Below, in pieces: positions 42,247 through 51,463 of a DNA stretch of 64,000 bases; position 1 is the stretch's first letter; the number at the start of each line of letters is the position of its first letter. This stretch comes from Achromobacter sp. MFA1 R4 (lineage in GTDB: Bacteria > Pseudomonadota > Gammaproteobacteria > Burkholderiales > Burkholderiaceae_B), in assembly GCF_900156745.1 (NCBI RefSeq), contig NZ_LT707065.1, forward strand, positions 1,302,001-1,366,000, in the 5' to 3' direction. The translations under genes were made by a program, and so were the position numbers. Below the pieces are notes generated by a model that searched no databases, was not told the origin of the DNA, and saw nothing but the letters and a program-made list of their open reading frames with translations.

Positions 42247-43427
42247 TGGATACGGTCCTGCTCACCGGCGCGGCCAGCGGCATCGGCCGGGCGACGGCCG
42301 GGCGGCTCGCGGCCGCGGGCCATCGCTGCATCCTGGTGGATCGCAACGCGTCCGCGCTGCAGGCGCTGCGCGCGGCGCTGCCTGCCCCGGCCGGGCAGGC
42401 GCACGTGGCGCGTGTCACGGACCTGACCGACCCCGACCAGATCGCGGCGCTGGCCGACGGCATGCCGCGCCTGGACGCGCTGATCAACAACGCGGGGATG
42501 ACCGACAGCAGCAACCGCCCCACCGTCGAACAATCGAACGAAGACTGGCAGCGCCTGCTGGACCTGAACCTGCGGGCGCCTGCCCGCATGGTGGCCGCGC
42601 TGCGCGACCGGCTCGCGCCCGGCGCGCGCGTGGTCAACGTGGCGTCCGGCGCGGGCCTGCGCGCCATTCCCTGGCGCGGCGGCTACAGCCCCAGCAAGGC
42701 CGGCCTGATCGCGCAGAGCCGCGCGCTGGCGCAGGCCGACGCCGACCTGCGCGTCACCGTGCTTTGTCCCGGCTATGTGCGCACGGAGCTGGTGGCGGGT
42801 CTGATCGCGTCCGGCCGCCTGGACACGGCCCGCGCGGTCGCCAAGATTCCGCTTGGCCGGCTGGCCGACCCCGACGAAATTGCCTGCGCCCTGGCCTTTC
42901 TGGCCGGCACGCACGCCGCGCCCCTGGCGGGCGGCCTGTTGTGCGTGGACGGCGGCTCGTCGGTGTATGGCGGCAGCCAGGTCTATGGGCCGGCTGGCAG
43001 CGGCGCCTGCATTTCCCTGGATACCCCCCTGTCCCTGGCCGTGCGCGGCGATTGGCCGCCGGTGCCGGACGATGGCGCGCCCGACGGCTATCCGGCAGTC
43101 CTGGATGCGACCGTGCTGTCCAGCGCGCCGGGCCGGCGCCTGGCGGCCGCGCTGCAGGCCGCACGCCGCTTCGATCATGAGGGACCGGCCAGCCTGACCC
43201 TGCTGCTGCCCGCCGGCGAGGACCTTTCCTGGGACCATGCCGGCGACCACGCCGCGGCGCGCATGCTCGTGGCCTCGCTGGCCTGCGAGTGGGGGCCGGC
43301 GGCGCGTCGCATCAATGCGGTGGAAGTCGCGCCGGGCACGGACCCGGCAACGTTGGCGCCGCTGCTGCGCTTTGTCGCCGGCGCTCAGGCGCAATACCTC
43401 ACCGGACAAGTGCTATGCAGCCGCTGA
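42246..43427 (+). CDS. SDR oxidoreductase fused to a degenerate second SDR half
   Basis: A 393-residue protein. Residues 1-240 form a complete SDR: LLTGAASGIGRATAGRLAA, NNAGM, NVASGAGLRAIPW, YSPSK, and the C-terminal VDGGSSVYGG. Residues about 255-393 resemble only the later part of an SDR: HAAARMLVASLACEWGPAAR and INAVEVAPG, then RFVAGAQAQYLTGQVLCS, matching SLAxEWG/VNxVxPG/YxTGQ motifs, without a Rossmann glycine motif or YxxxK. It starts by a 1-bp overlap with the preceding SDR gene and overlaps the next gene by 13 bp. The extra half may aid dimerisation or regulate activity. Confidence 0.85.
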   Translation: MDTVLLTGAASGIGRATAGRLAAAGHRCILVDRNASALQALRAALPAPAGQAHVARVTDLTDPDQIAALADGMPRLDALINNAGMTDSSNRPTVEQSNEDWQRLLDLNLRAPARMVAALRDRLAPGARVVNVASGAGLRAIPWRGGYSPSKAGLIAQSRALAQADADLRVTVLCPGYVRTELVAGLIASGRLDTARAVAKIPLGRLADPDEIACALAFLAGTHAAPLAGGLLCVDGGSSVYGGSQVYGPAGSGACISLDTPLSLAVRGDWPPVPDDGAPDGYPAVLDATVLSSAPGRRLAAALQAARRFDHEGPASLTLLLPAGEDLSWDHAGDHAAARMLVASLACEWGPAARRINAVEVAPGTDPATLAPLLRFVAGAQAQYLTGQVLCSR

Positions 43428-44152
43428 ACGACCTGGACAGCATCAAGGCGCGCTTCATCGCCGCGCGCGGCTACTGGCGCCCGTGGACCGACGCGATGCT
43501 GCGGGCCAACCCGGGATTTCTCGCCCACTATGCCGAATACGCGGGCCATCCGGCCAGGACCGGACCGCTGACGCCGCGCATGGTCGAACTCATCTACGTG
43601 GCGCTGGACGCATCGGCGACGCATCTGTATGAAGCCGGGCTGGCGACCCATCTGCGCATGGCGCGCGAGGCGGGCGCCAGCGACGCCGACGTGTTCGACG
43701 TGCTGCACCTGGTGACGATGCAGGGACTGAGCGCGGTCCTGCAAGCCGCCGACCTGCTGCACGAGGCCGCGCCGCAACCGGCGCTGGACGCGCATGACCC
43801 CATGCGGGCGCGCATCGCCGCGCTGTGGCCGGCGCAGGCGCCCAGCCTGTTGCGGCTGGCGGCGCAGGACCGGGGCTACGTCGCCGTCCTGCTCGACTTC
43901 CTGGAAGGCGGCGCGCCGGCCGGCGGACTGGCGGCGGCGGAACGCATGCTGGTGCGCATTGCCCTGCACGCCTGCTTCACGCACGGCGACATGGCCGCCA
44001 CGCGCGCGCTGATCGGCGACGCGCTTGCGCAGGGCGTGTCGCGCCAGGAAATCCTGCAGGCCATCCAGCTAGGCGGCCATCTGGCGGTGCATGGCGCGGC
44101 CCTGGGCGCGACCGTCCATGCGCGCTTGCAGGCAGCCGGCGCGTCGGACTGA
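43415..44152 (+). CDS. Carboxymuconolactone decarboxylase / AhpD-like protein
   Basis: A 245-residue helical protein with two AhpD-like repeats. The first half has LTPRMVELIYVALDASATHL and THLRMAREAGASDADVFDVL; the second has GLAAAERMLVRIALHACFTH and LIGDALAQGVSRQEILQAI. The CxxC of peroxidase-type AhpD proteins is absent, so a lactone decarboxylase or unknown role is more likely. Start overlaps the previous gene by 13 bp; last gene of the operon. It converges with the amidase gene. Confidence 0.82.
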   Translation: MQPLNDLDSIKARFIAARGYWRPWTDAMLRANPGFLAHYAEYAGHPARTGPLTPRMVELIYVALDASATHLYEAGLATHLRMAREAGASDADVFDVLHLVTMQGLSAVLQAADLLHEAAPQPALDAHDPMRARIAALWPAQAPSLLRLAAQDRGYVAVLLDFLEGGAPAGGLAAAERMLVRIALHACFTHGDMAATRALIGDALAQGVSRQEILQAIQLGGHLAVHGAALGATVHARLQAAGASD

Positions 44153-44168
44153 GACAGGCAGGCCGGGC

Positions 44169-45578
44169 TCAAACGGTCAGCCGGTCCAGCACCGACCAGC
44201 CCGCCCGCGCCTCGATGTCCTCTCCCACGGCCAGGCACAGGTCTTCGCGGAAACGCCCCGCCACCACCTGCACGCCGACGGGCACGCCGTCCGCCATCCC
44301 CACCGGCACCGACAAGCCCGGCAGTCCCAGGATCGCCGTCGAGACCAGCGGACTCTGGGCCCGCAGGATATCCGCCATCGCATCCGGCCCCTGCTGGTCC
44401 AGATCCACCGGAAACGGCAGCGCGAAGGACACGGGCATCAGCAGCACGGGATAGCGGTCGAAGAAGCGGCCCCATTCGCGCAGGATCGTCGTGCGCATCG
44501 CCATCGCCTGGATGAAGCCGTCCTTTTCCCGCTGCGGCGTGTGCGCCAGCATGCTCTGGTAGGCGTTCTGGATCGCGCGGTCTCCGGCGCGCTCGATCTC
44601 GCGCCGCATGGAACCGGCGGCCTCGTTCATCAACACGTCCAGCCACAGCCGCGCCGCGGCGTCGAACTGCGGCGGTTCCGCGGCCTCGACGATATAGCCT
44701 GCGTCCTGCAGCCAGCCGGCGGCGCGTTGCAGCGCGTCGGCGACCGCGGGGTCGGCGCGCCATTGCGCCGTGCCGGTAAAGAGCGCCACGCGCCGCTCAC
44801 CTGCCGCGGACGCAAACGCCAGCGGCGCCGGCACCCACCACGGGTCCCGCGAATCGCCGGCCGACATCGCCGCCAGGCCCAGCCGCAGATCCGCGACGCT
44901 GCGGGCCAGCGGTCCCTGCGTCGCGGCCATCTGCGAGGCCACCGGCCGCTCCGACAACTGGCTGGCGTTGTAGCCCGGCACCCGCCCCTGCGAGGGGCGC
45001 AGTCCCGCCACCCCGCACGCATAGGCCGGATACCGGATCGAGCCGCCCTGGTCGCTGCCATGGGCAAGCGGGCCGATCCCCAGCGCCGCCGCCACCGCCG
45101 CCCCGCCGCTCGATCCGCCCGGCGTGCGCGCAGCATCGAAGGGATTGAGGGTGCGGCCATGCAGGTCGTTGTCGCTGAACCAGCGCCACGAGAACGCGGG
45201 CACGTTCGTGCGGCCGATGACGACCGCGCCCGCGCGGATCCAGTTGTCCACGGCCGGATTGTTTTCGTGCGCGATAAGGTCCCGGTAGGCCGTCACGCCG
45301 TTGGTCGTGGCGGTGCCCGCCAGGTCCGCGTTGGCCTTGATCGTCACCGGCACCCCATGCAGGATGCCCAGGCCGCGCCCGGCGCGCACGGCGGCGTCGG
45401 CCGCGTCCGCGGCGCGCAGCGCCTGTCCGGCGTAAAGCTCGGTCAGCGGATTGAAGACCGGATTGACCTCGCCGGCGCGGTCCAGGCAGCTTTGGACCGC
45501 TTCGCGGCTGGATACCTCGCCGCTGCGGATGGCGCGGGCAAGGTCAAGCGCGTTCCAGCGCCAGAGTGCGTTCGTCAT
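44169..45578 (-). CDS. Amidase signature (GatA-like) amidohydrolase
   Basis: A 469-residue amidase-signature enzyme. The Ser-cisSer-Lys triad is Lys81 (TIKANADLAG), Ser156 (TPGGSSGG) and Ser180 (SDQGGSIRYPA), at the canonical spacing. Such enzymes hydrolyse aliphatic or aromatic amides. Not a GatA of the tRNA-dependent complex, since gatB/gatC are absent. AGGAAGGAGA precedes ATG 45578. It lies 27 bp behind the Bug receptor gene, which may bind the amide or its product. Confidence 0.92.
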   Translation of the reverse strand: MTNALWRWNALDLARAIRSGEVSSREAVQSCLDRAGEVNPVFNPLTELYAGQALRAADAADAAVRAGRGLGILHGVPVTIKANADLAGTATTNGVTAYRDLIAHENNPAVDNWIRAGAVVIGRTNVPAFSWRWFSDNDLHGRTLNPFDAARTPGGSSGGAAVAAALGIGPLAHGSDQGGSIRYPAYACGVAGLRPSQGRVPGYNASQLSERPVASQMAATQGPLARSVADLRLGLAAMSAGDSRDPWWVPAPLAFASAAGERRVALFTGTAQWRADPAVADALQRAAGWLQDAGYIVEAAEPPQFDAAARLWLDVLMNEAAGSMRREIERAGDRAIQNAYQSMLAHTPQREKDGFIQAMAMRTTILREWGRFFDRYPVLLMPVSFALPFPVDLDQQGPDAMADILRAQSPLVSTAILGLPGLSVPVGMADGVPVGVQVVAGRFREDLCLAVGEDIEARAGWSVLDRLTV

Positions 45579-45605
45579 GGTGTCTCCTTCCTGTTCTAAG
45601 CGTAT

Positions 45606-46592
45606 TCAGTCGGCCGACGCGCCCGATTGCCTGACCATCACGGCCCAGCGCGGGATCTCGGCGGCGATGAGGCTGGCGAACTGCGCGGGCGTGGAGGGCG
45701 TGGCGTCGACGGACAGGGTCTCGTTCTGCTTGAGCACGGCGGGGTCCTGCAGCGCCCTGGCGATGGCGGCGTTGAGCCTGTCGATGACCGGCTGGGGCAC
45801 GCCCGCGGGCGTCACGATGCCGCCCCACGACACCACCTCGAAGCCCTTGAGGCCCGACTCGTCCAGCGTCGGCACATCCGGCAGCACCGGCACGCGCTTG
45901 AGGCTGGTCGCCCCCAGGACCTTGACCTGGCCGGCGCGTATGAACGGCAGCACACCCGCGACGTTGTCGATCATCACGTCGAGCTGTCCGCCCGCGATGT
46001 CCACCACCGCCTGCTGGCCGCTCTTGTAGGGCACGTGCAGCATGGTGGTGCCCGTCTCGCTCTTGAGCATCTCGCCGGCCAGATGCGCGCTGGACCCGAC
46101 CCCCAGCGACCCCACGCTGACCTTGCCCGGGTGCTGCTTCGCATACGCCACCAGTTCCTGCACATTGGCTGCCGGCAGGTCATTGCGCGCGATCAGCACC
46201 AGCGCGTTGCTGATGGCCAGGCTGACGGGCGCCAGGCTGCGCTGCGGGTCATAGGGCAGCTTCGCATACATGCTCTTGTTGATCGCCAGCGTGACGATGT
46301 TGCCGAAGCCGATCGTGTAGCCATCCGGTTGCGCCGCCGCCAGCGCCTGCGTGCCGACAATGCCGCCGGCCCCGCCCCGGTTGTCCACGATCACCGGCTG
46401 ACCCAGTTCGCGCCCCAGGGCGTCGGCGATGGGGCGCAGCACCACGTCGGGACCGGAACCCGCGGCATACGGCACGATGAGCTTGATCGGGCGCGCCGGC
46501 CAGTCGGCCCGGGCGGCGCCCGCGCCGGTCGCGGCGCAAAGGACCAGCAGCAGCGACAAGGCGCGGCGGATACGGCTGGGGAAGACTTGCAT
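45606..46592 (-). CDS. Bug-family tripartite tricarboxylate transporter receptor
   Basis: A 328-residue exported Bug protein: leader with hydrophobic core SLLLVLCAATGAGAA (cleavage near ARA-DW), IKLIVPYAAGSGPDVVLRPI, VIVDNRGGAGGIVGTQAL and HVPYKSGQQAVVDIAGGQ. Start at 46592 with AAGGAGAAAG upstream. First gene of an operon with the amidase; divergent from the LysR gene at 46736. Ligand unknown. Confidence 0.92.
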   Translation of the reverse strand: MQVFPSRIRRALSLLLVLCAATGAGAARADWPARPIKLIVPYAAGSGPDVVLRPIADALGRELGQPVIVDNRGGAGGIVGTQALAAAQPDGYTIGFGNIVTLAINKSMYAKLPYDPQRSLAPVSLAISNALVLIARNDLPAANVQELVAYAKQHPGKVSVGSLGVGSSAHLAGEMLKSETGTTMLHVPYKSGQQAVVDIAGGQLDVMIDNVAGVLPFIRAGQVKVLGATSLKRVPVLPDVPTLDESGLKGFEVVSWGGIVTPAGVPQPVIDRLNAAIARALQDPAVLKQNETLSVDATPSTPAQFASLIAAEIPRWAVMVRQSGASAD

Positions 46593-46735
46593 GGCTTTCT
46601 CCTTGAGGGCGGTCGGACCGGGCTGCGGATCGCGCCCGGTTCCTTGTCGCCTCAAGATTAGGGATCGTCCCCGCTGCGCGGAAGGCTATATTTTTGTTAA
46701 GGTGACCACCCCAGGTTGTCAGGGCGGGAGCCCGC

Positions 46736-47644
46736 ATGAAAGACCATCATCTGCGGGCGTGGCTGAAGGTGGCCGAACTGCGCAGCATCCGCGCCGCCGC
46801 GCGCAGCCTGCACCTGAGCCAGGCCGCGGTAACCAAGGCCATCAAGGAGCTGGAGATCGAACTGGCTGCCCCGCTCCTGACGCGCAGCCCCAAGGGCATC
46901 GCGGTCACCGAATGCGGCGAACATCTCACGGTGCGCGCGCGCCTGGCGCAGGCGCAGCTTGCGCTGGCGCGCCAGGACATCCGCCAGTTGCTTAGCGGCG
47001 CGCAGGCGCGGGTGGCGGTGGGCGTGACGCCCATGGTCATGCTGAGCGTACTGCCGGATGTGCTGACCGAGTTCAGGACCCGCATGCCGGCCGCGCGGGT
47101 CAAAGTCTCGGAGGGCCTGCTGGCCGCCGTGCAGCCCGCGCTGCGCAACGGCACGATGGATTTCGCGGTGGCCTCGCGCATGAAAGACGGCGGCGGCGGG
47201 CATGAATTCGACTTCGAGGAACTGCGGCCGCTGGAATTCATGATCGCCTGCCGCAAGGGCCATCCGCTGGCGCGGGCGCGGCGCTGGGAAGACATCCGGG
47301 GCTGCGAATGGCTGCTCAACGTGTCGGGCGGCAGCCACACCGAGGCCTTCCTGCACGGCCTGCGCGCCCACGGACTGCCGGAACCCGAACGCGTCATCGA
47401 CTGCGACACGTTCGGCGTCATGTGGAACCTGATGACCCGCAGCGACGCCCTCATCGTCTGTCCGTCGGGCATGCTCAACGTCAAGCCCTACGGCGACGAA
47501 GCCCGGCGCATCCGCGCGGACGTGCCCATGCCGGTGGCCAGCATCGGCATCATGACCCTGCAAGGCACCCCGCTGTCGCTGGCCGCGGCCACCATGGCGG
47601 ACATTTTCCGGCGGCACGTCGCGCGCGGGGCGCCGAGGCAATAG
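46736..47644 (+). CDS. LysR-family transcriptional regulator
   Basis: A 302-residue LysR protein: HTH (AELRSIRAAARSLHLSQAAV, TKAIKELEIEL) and effector domain (VAVGVTPMVMLSVLPDVLTE, DFAVASRMKDGGGG). Resembles the CbsR/GcvA-like branch that controls sulfonate or aromatic uptake, but this is only an impression. GGGAG is upstream of ATG. Divergent from the Bug/amidase operon with 143 bp between, which includes an AT-rich stretch (CTATATTTTTGTTAAGG) suitable for a promoter. Confidence 0.9.
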   Translation: MKDHHLRAWLKVAELRSIRAAARSLHLSQAAVTKAIKELEIELAAPLLTRSPKGIAVTECGEHLTVRARLAQAQLALARQDIRQLLSGAQARVAVGVTPMVMLSVLPDVLTEFRTRMPAARVKVSEGLLAAVQPALRNGTMDFAVASRMKDGGGGHEFDFEELRPLEFMIACRKGHPLARARRWEDIRGCEWLLNVSGGSHTEAFLHGLRAHGLPEPERVIDCDTFGVMWNLMTRSDALIVCPSGMLNVKPYGDEARRIRADVPMPVASIGIMTLQGTPLSLAAATMADIFRRHVARGAPRQ

Positions 47645-47815
47645 CGCCGGCGCGGCTCAACCCGCCCGACGAGGGGTGTAATCTTCGTGACGCCCGCCCC
47701 TTCGGCTTTTGTCGACGCGACGCGGTATCGCTGACGCACCGCGCCCCCGGCGCTCGCCCTCGGCCCCGGCGCCGTCCAGCTGCCCCGCACTACCCCAGAT
47801 TTTGGAGTCTCTGCC

Positions 47816-49654
47816 TTGTTCCGCAGATTTGAAAGCCAGCTCAACCCGTTCCCCTCCGAGAACGTGCCGCCGCCCCCCAAGGGCTTCTTCGCGTTCCTCT
47901 GGTTCTGCACGCACGGATCGCGCCGCTACATCGCCGCGCTGGCGGTCCTGAGCGCGGCGGTCTCCATCTATGAAGCGTGGCTGTTCGCCTTCCTGGGCCA
48001 GGTCGTCGACATGCTGACCGCCTGGCACGCCGGCGAGCCCGCGTCGGCGCACGAGCGGCGCGTCCTGTGGGGCATCGCCCTCGTGCTGTGCGCCAGCGTC
48101 GGCGTGGTCGCGCTGCGCACCCTGGTCCAGCACCAGGTCCTCGCCATCAACCTGCCGCTGCGCCTGCGCTGGGACTTCCACCGCATGATGCTGCGGCAGA
48201 GCCTGTCCTTCTTCTCCGACGAATTCGCGGGCCGCGTCACCACCAAGGTCATGCAGACCGCGCTGGCCGTGCGCGAAGTGCTGCTCACCTTCTGCGAAAT
48301 CGTGCTGGGCATCGCCGTCTACTTCTTTGCCATCGTGGCGCTGGCGGGCGGATTCGATCTGCGCCTGATGCTGCCCTTCATCGCCTGGATGGCGCTCTAC
48401 GGACTGACCATGATGTATTTCGTGCCGCGCCTGGGCAAGGTCGGCAAGGACCAGGCGCACGCGCGTTCATCCATGACCGGGCGCGTCACCGACGCCTACA
48501 CCAACATCACCACCGTCAAACTGTTCTCGCACACCAACCGCGAAGCCCGCTTCGCGCGCGCGGCCATGGAGGACTTCAAGGAAACCGGCTACCGGCAGAT
48601 GCGCCTGGTCAGCCAGTTCGAGATCTTCAACCAGATCCTGGCCACCGCGCTGATCGCCTCGGCCGGCGGCTACGCGCTCTGGCTGTGGCACGGCAGCGAG
48701 ATCGGCACCGGGGCCGTCGCCGCCGTCGCCGCCATGGCGTTGCGCGTCAACGGCATGTCGCACTGGATCATGTGGCAGATGACGTCGCTCTTCGAGAACA
48801 TCGGCACCGTGCAGGACGGCATCGGCACGCTGACCCATCCGCCGAAAGTACAGGACGCGCCCGACGCGGTTGCGCTGCGCGTCACCCGCGGCGAAGTCGA
48901 ATTCGACAATGTCTTCTTCAACTACAACAACGAACGCCAGGTCCTGGACGGCCTGAGCCTCACGGTGCGGCCCGGCGAGAAAATTGGCCTGGTCGGCCGC
49001 TCCGGCGCGGGCAAGTCCACGCTGATCAACCTGCTGCTGCGCTTTTACGACGTCGACCGCGGCGTGATCCGCATCGACGGCCAGGACATCTCCCGGGTCA
49101 CCCAGGACAGCCTGCGCAGCGCCATCGGCATGGTGACGCAGGACACCTCGCTGCTGCACCGGTCCATCTGCGACAACATCGCCTATGGCCGTCCCGACGC
49201 GGACCCGGCGGAGGTCCGCGCCGCCGCGGCCCGCGCACAGGCCGACGAATTCATCGAACAGCTCAGCGACTCCCATGGCAACAAGGGCTACGACACGCTG
49301 GTCGGCGAACGCGGCGTCAAGCTTTCCGGCGGCCAGCGCCAACGCATCGCCATCGCCCGCGTCATGCTCAAGAACGCGCCCATCCTGCTGCTGGACGAAG
49401 CCACCAGCGCGCTCGATTCCGAAGTCGAAGCCGCCATCCAGGAAAGCCTGGACGAGGTCATGCAAGGCAAGACGGTCATTGCGATTGCGCACCGGCTGTC
49501 GACCATCGCGGCGATGGACCGGCTGATCGTGATGGACCAGGGGCGCATCATCGAACAGGGCAGCCACGCGGAACTGCTGGCCTTGAATGGGGTGTATGCG
49601 CGGCTGTGGCGGCATCAGAGTGGGGGGTTTCTGGCCGAGGACCCGAGTCAGTAG
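47816..49654 (+). CDS. ABC exporter, fused permease-ATPase
   Basis: A 612-residue half-transporter with about six membrane segments in residues 35-330 and an ATPase domain after about 360: Walker A GRSGAGKST (394-402), signature LSGGQ (503-507), Walker B ILLLDEA with Asp527 and Glu528, and the H-loop IAIAHRLSTI. It works as a dimer to export lipids, peptides or drugs; the substrate is not evident. TTG start at 47816 with GGAG 8 bp upstream fits the N-terminus; no ATG gives a better start. Monocistronic. Confidence 0.92.
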   Translation: MFRRFESQLNPFPSENVPPPPKGFFAFLWFCTHGSRRYIAALAVLSAAVSIYEAWLFAFLGQVVDMLTAWHAGEPASAHERRVLWGIALVLCASVGVVALRTLVQHQVLAINLPLRLRWDFHRMMLRQSLSFFSDEFAGRVTTKVMQTALAVREVLLTFCEIVLGIAVYFFAIVALAGGFDLRLMLPFIAWMALYGLTMMYFVPRLGKVGKDQAHARSSMTGRVTDAYTNITTVKLFSHTNREARFARAAMEDFKETGYRQMRLVSQFEIFNQILATALIASAGGYALWLWHGSEIGTGAVAAVAAMALRVNGMSHWIMWQMTSLFENIGTVQDGIGTLTHPPKVQDAPDAVALRVTRGEVEFDNVFFNYNNERQVLDGLSLTVRPGEKIGLVGRSGAGKSTLINLLLRFYDVDRGVIRIDGQDISRVTQDSLRSAIGMVTQDTSLLHRSICDNIAYGRPDADPAEVRAAAARAQADEFIEQLSDSHGNKGYDTLVGERGVKLSGGQRQRIAIARVMLKNAPILLLDEATSALDSEVEAAIQESLDEVMQGKTVIAIAHRLSTIAAMDRLIVMDQGRIIEQGSHAELLALNGVYARLWRHQSGGFLAEDPSQ

Positions 49655-49716
49655 GAGAGTGTGGATGCGAGCGGCAGCGCCGTACGCCGGCAATATCATC
49701 CGACGCTGACCGACCG

Positions 49717-50925
49717 CTAATTGACGCTGCCCCTGCCCTGGGCAACGCCCGGCCGCTGACGCTGGATCTCTTCCAGCTTGGCCGCCGCCTCATCCCCTTT
49801 CATTTGCGCGACACGGCCCCGAACGATGGCATCCGTGTACTGCCGCGCGAAGTTATCGTCCATCATCCAGGCAGTTCCTTTCCGCACGAAATCGAAGTCT
49901 CCCTCTATCACCACCCAGTCGGATTTGCCGATGGCCGACATCAGGCGATCGCGGAACTCGGCCTGCAGGCGGCATGACCATCGATCCGGGCCAAGCTCCT
50001 TGCAGTCGCCCAATGGCGTGATATTGCGTACGCTGCGCGTATCGGTGTCGGGGGACTGGCCCATGCGCTTGCGCTGGCGATCGAACGCCTCCCGGCTCGC
50101 CGCGTTCTGTGTCCGCTCGTCGAAAGCTGCTACGCTGCGCTCGAATGCGGCGATCAATTGCGTCGCGCCGGCGGGCCGGCCCACGTCCTGCGACTTGCCG
50201 GCAGGACCGTACTGACCATAACGCACGCTCACCACGCGCGGATTCGCACCGGAGACCATCATGTCGCCCTTGTCGTTCGGCCCGATGATGTAAGCGACCG
50301 GCGCGGCGATGTCGCCGACCTTCAGTGTGGCGCTACACCCGCGTGACCGCTCGGCCTTGATGTAGCCGACCTCCTTGACGTTCGTGAACGTGGCCAGAAG
50401 CAGGTCCGAGGGGGTCGGCCCGCCACCCGAAGCCCTTCTGGCCATATGCTGGACGCTCGTGGAAAACATGCTGGTCCGCAAGGTTCTCTGCACACCGGCA
50501 TCCCCGCACTGCGGCGGCGACGCTGGCGCCAGTACAAACCACGCGGCCGACACCACCGCCACGGCGCCGCCACCCAGCCAGGCCCATCTTGGTCCAGGGA
50601 ACGCGTCCTTGAAGGCCGCTTGCCGCGCCTGCCGTATGCGGTCTTCAAGCTTGCGCTCCCTCAGCGCATACATTTCGTCCAGGGCCTGCCGGCGTGTGGC
50701 GTTGCTGGCGAATGCGGCCTCGGTCACGGCCATCTCGCCCATGTCGTCCAGATCTACATCGGACACGATACCTTCGTCCACCAGCCACAGCAGCGCCTCT
50801 CCCAGCGTGGCCCAGGACTCCGTGGGCACGACGCCCCGCCGCTCAAGCGCAGCGGCGTGCTGGTCGGGACGTATGACGCCGTCGGCACGCAGGCGTTCCA
50901 GAAGCGCGATGGACGCCTCGGTCAT
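49717..50925 (-). CDS. Unknown single-pass membrane protein
   Basis: A 402-residue protein of no family I recognise. Residues 1-110 are cytoplasmic and helical (ALLERLRADGVIRPDQHAAA resembles a short domain that also begins type IV pilus or winged-helix modules); one membrane segment lies at about 114-135 (WAWLGGGAVAVVSAAWFVLA); the rest is a likely periplasmic domain with Cys140 and a Cys pair near 331 and 341 that could form disulfides. The C-terminal WMMDDNFARQYTDAIVRGRV is well formed. It lies between the ABC exporter and the Wadjet island, on the opposite strand to both. Start at 50925 is uncertain. Confidence 0.65.
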   Translation of the reverse strand: MTEASIALLERLRADGVIRPDQHAAALERRGVVPTESWATLGEALLWLVDEGIVSDVDLDDMGEMAVTEAAFASNATRRQALDEMYALRERKLEDRIRQARQAAFKDAFPGPRWAWLGGGAVAVVSAAWFVLAPASPPQCGDAGVQRTLRTSMFSTSVQHMARRASGGGPTPSDLLLATFTNVKEVGYIKAERSRGCSATLKVGDIAAPVAYIIGPNDKGDMMVSGANPRVVSVRYGQYGPAGKSQDVGRPAGATQLIAAFERSVAAFDERTQNAASREAFDRQRKRMGQSPDTDTRSVRNITPLGDCKELGPDRWSCRLQAEFRDRLMSAIGKSDWVVIEGDFDFVRKGTAWMMDDNFARQYTDAIVRGRVAQMKGDEAAAKLEEIQRQRPGVAQGRGSVN

Positions 50926-51463
50926 GTCGGCGCGCCAAAAGGAAAGAATGAACAATGGCACAGCATGGATGGCTCTCCCAAGCAGCGAAGTCGACGGATG
51001 ATCCCTTGCGGATAGCGCCAGGAAATGGCACTGAATCGCAACATGAATGGCAAGCCGGTGACTGGAATCCCTTTCAGCCCCGGGCTTTCCCAAATGAGAG
51101 GAGACAGAAGCTCTCCACATTGTTTTGCGACGACGTTTTACCAGAGAGCACGGGTCGTCTGTGGATGCCGCTGGCTGCCAGTTGACGGAGATCACGGCGA
51201 ATCTCAATCACGGCGCTCGCCGATGATTTTTCGATTTCGTTCGATGGAAATATTTGGATGAGAGGGCGTAGAGGGAGCAATAGCCGGGAGGACTTGCGCA
51301 CTCCAGGCAGGAAAAATTCATTTCGTCGTTTGATGTATAAGATCAACGAAATCAAGAAACACCTTTTGGGCGATGGAAAGATCCTCACATGCCCAGCGCG
51401 CTCGGTCCGCGCGTTCGGATCGAGACCTCGTTCACAACGAACGGTCCGAATAGGTAGCCCATC
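50926..51463. other. Non-coding left flank of the Wadjet island
   Basis: This 538-bp stretch has no convincing gene. GC content falls within it from the chromosomal level to an AT-richer zone (51190-51370), which probably holds the jetA promoter. No integrase fragment, insertion sequence or tRNA end was seen, so the island's left boundary is undefined. Confidence 0.5.

Noticed and set aside
51061-51090. Possible att-like match to the tRNA-Gly 3' end (GAATCCCTTTCAGCCCC)
   Set aside because: The similarity is short and in the opposite orientation to that needed for a direct att repeat.
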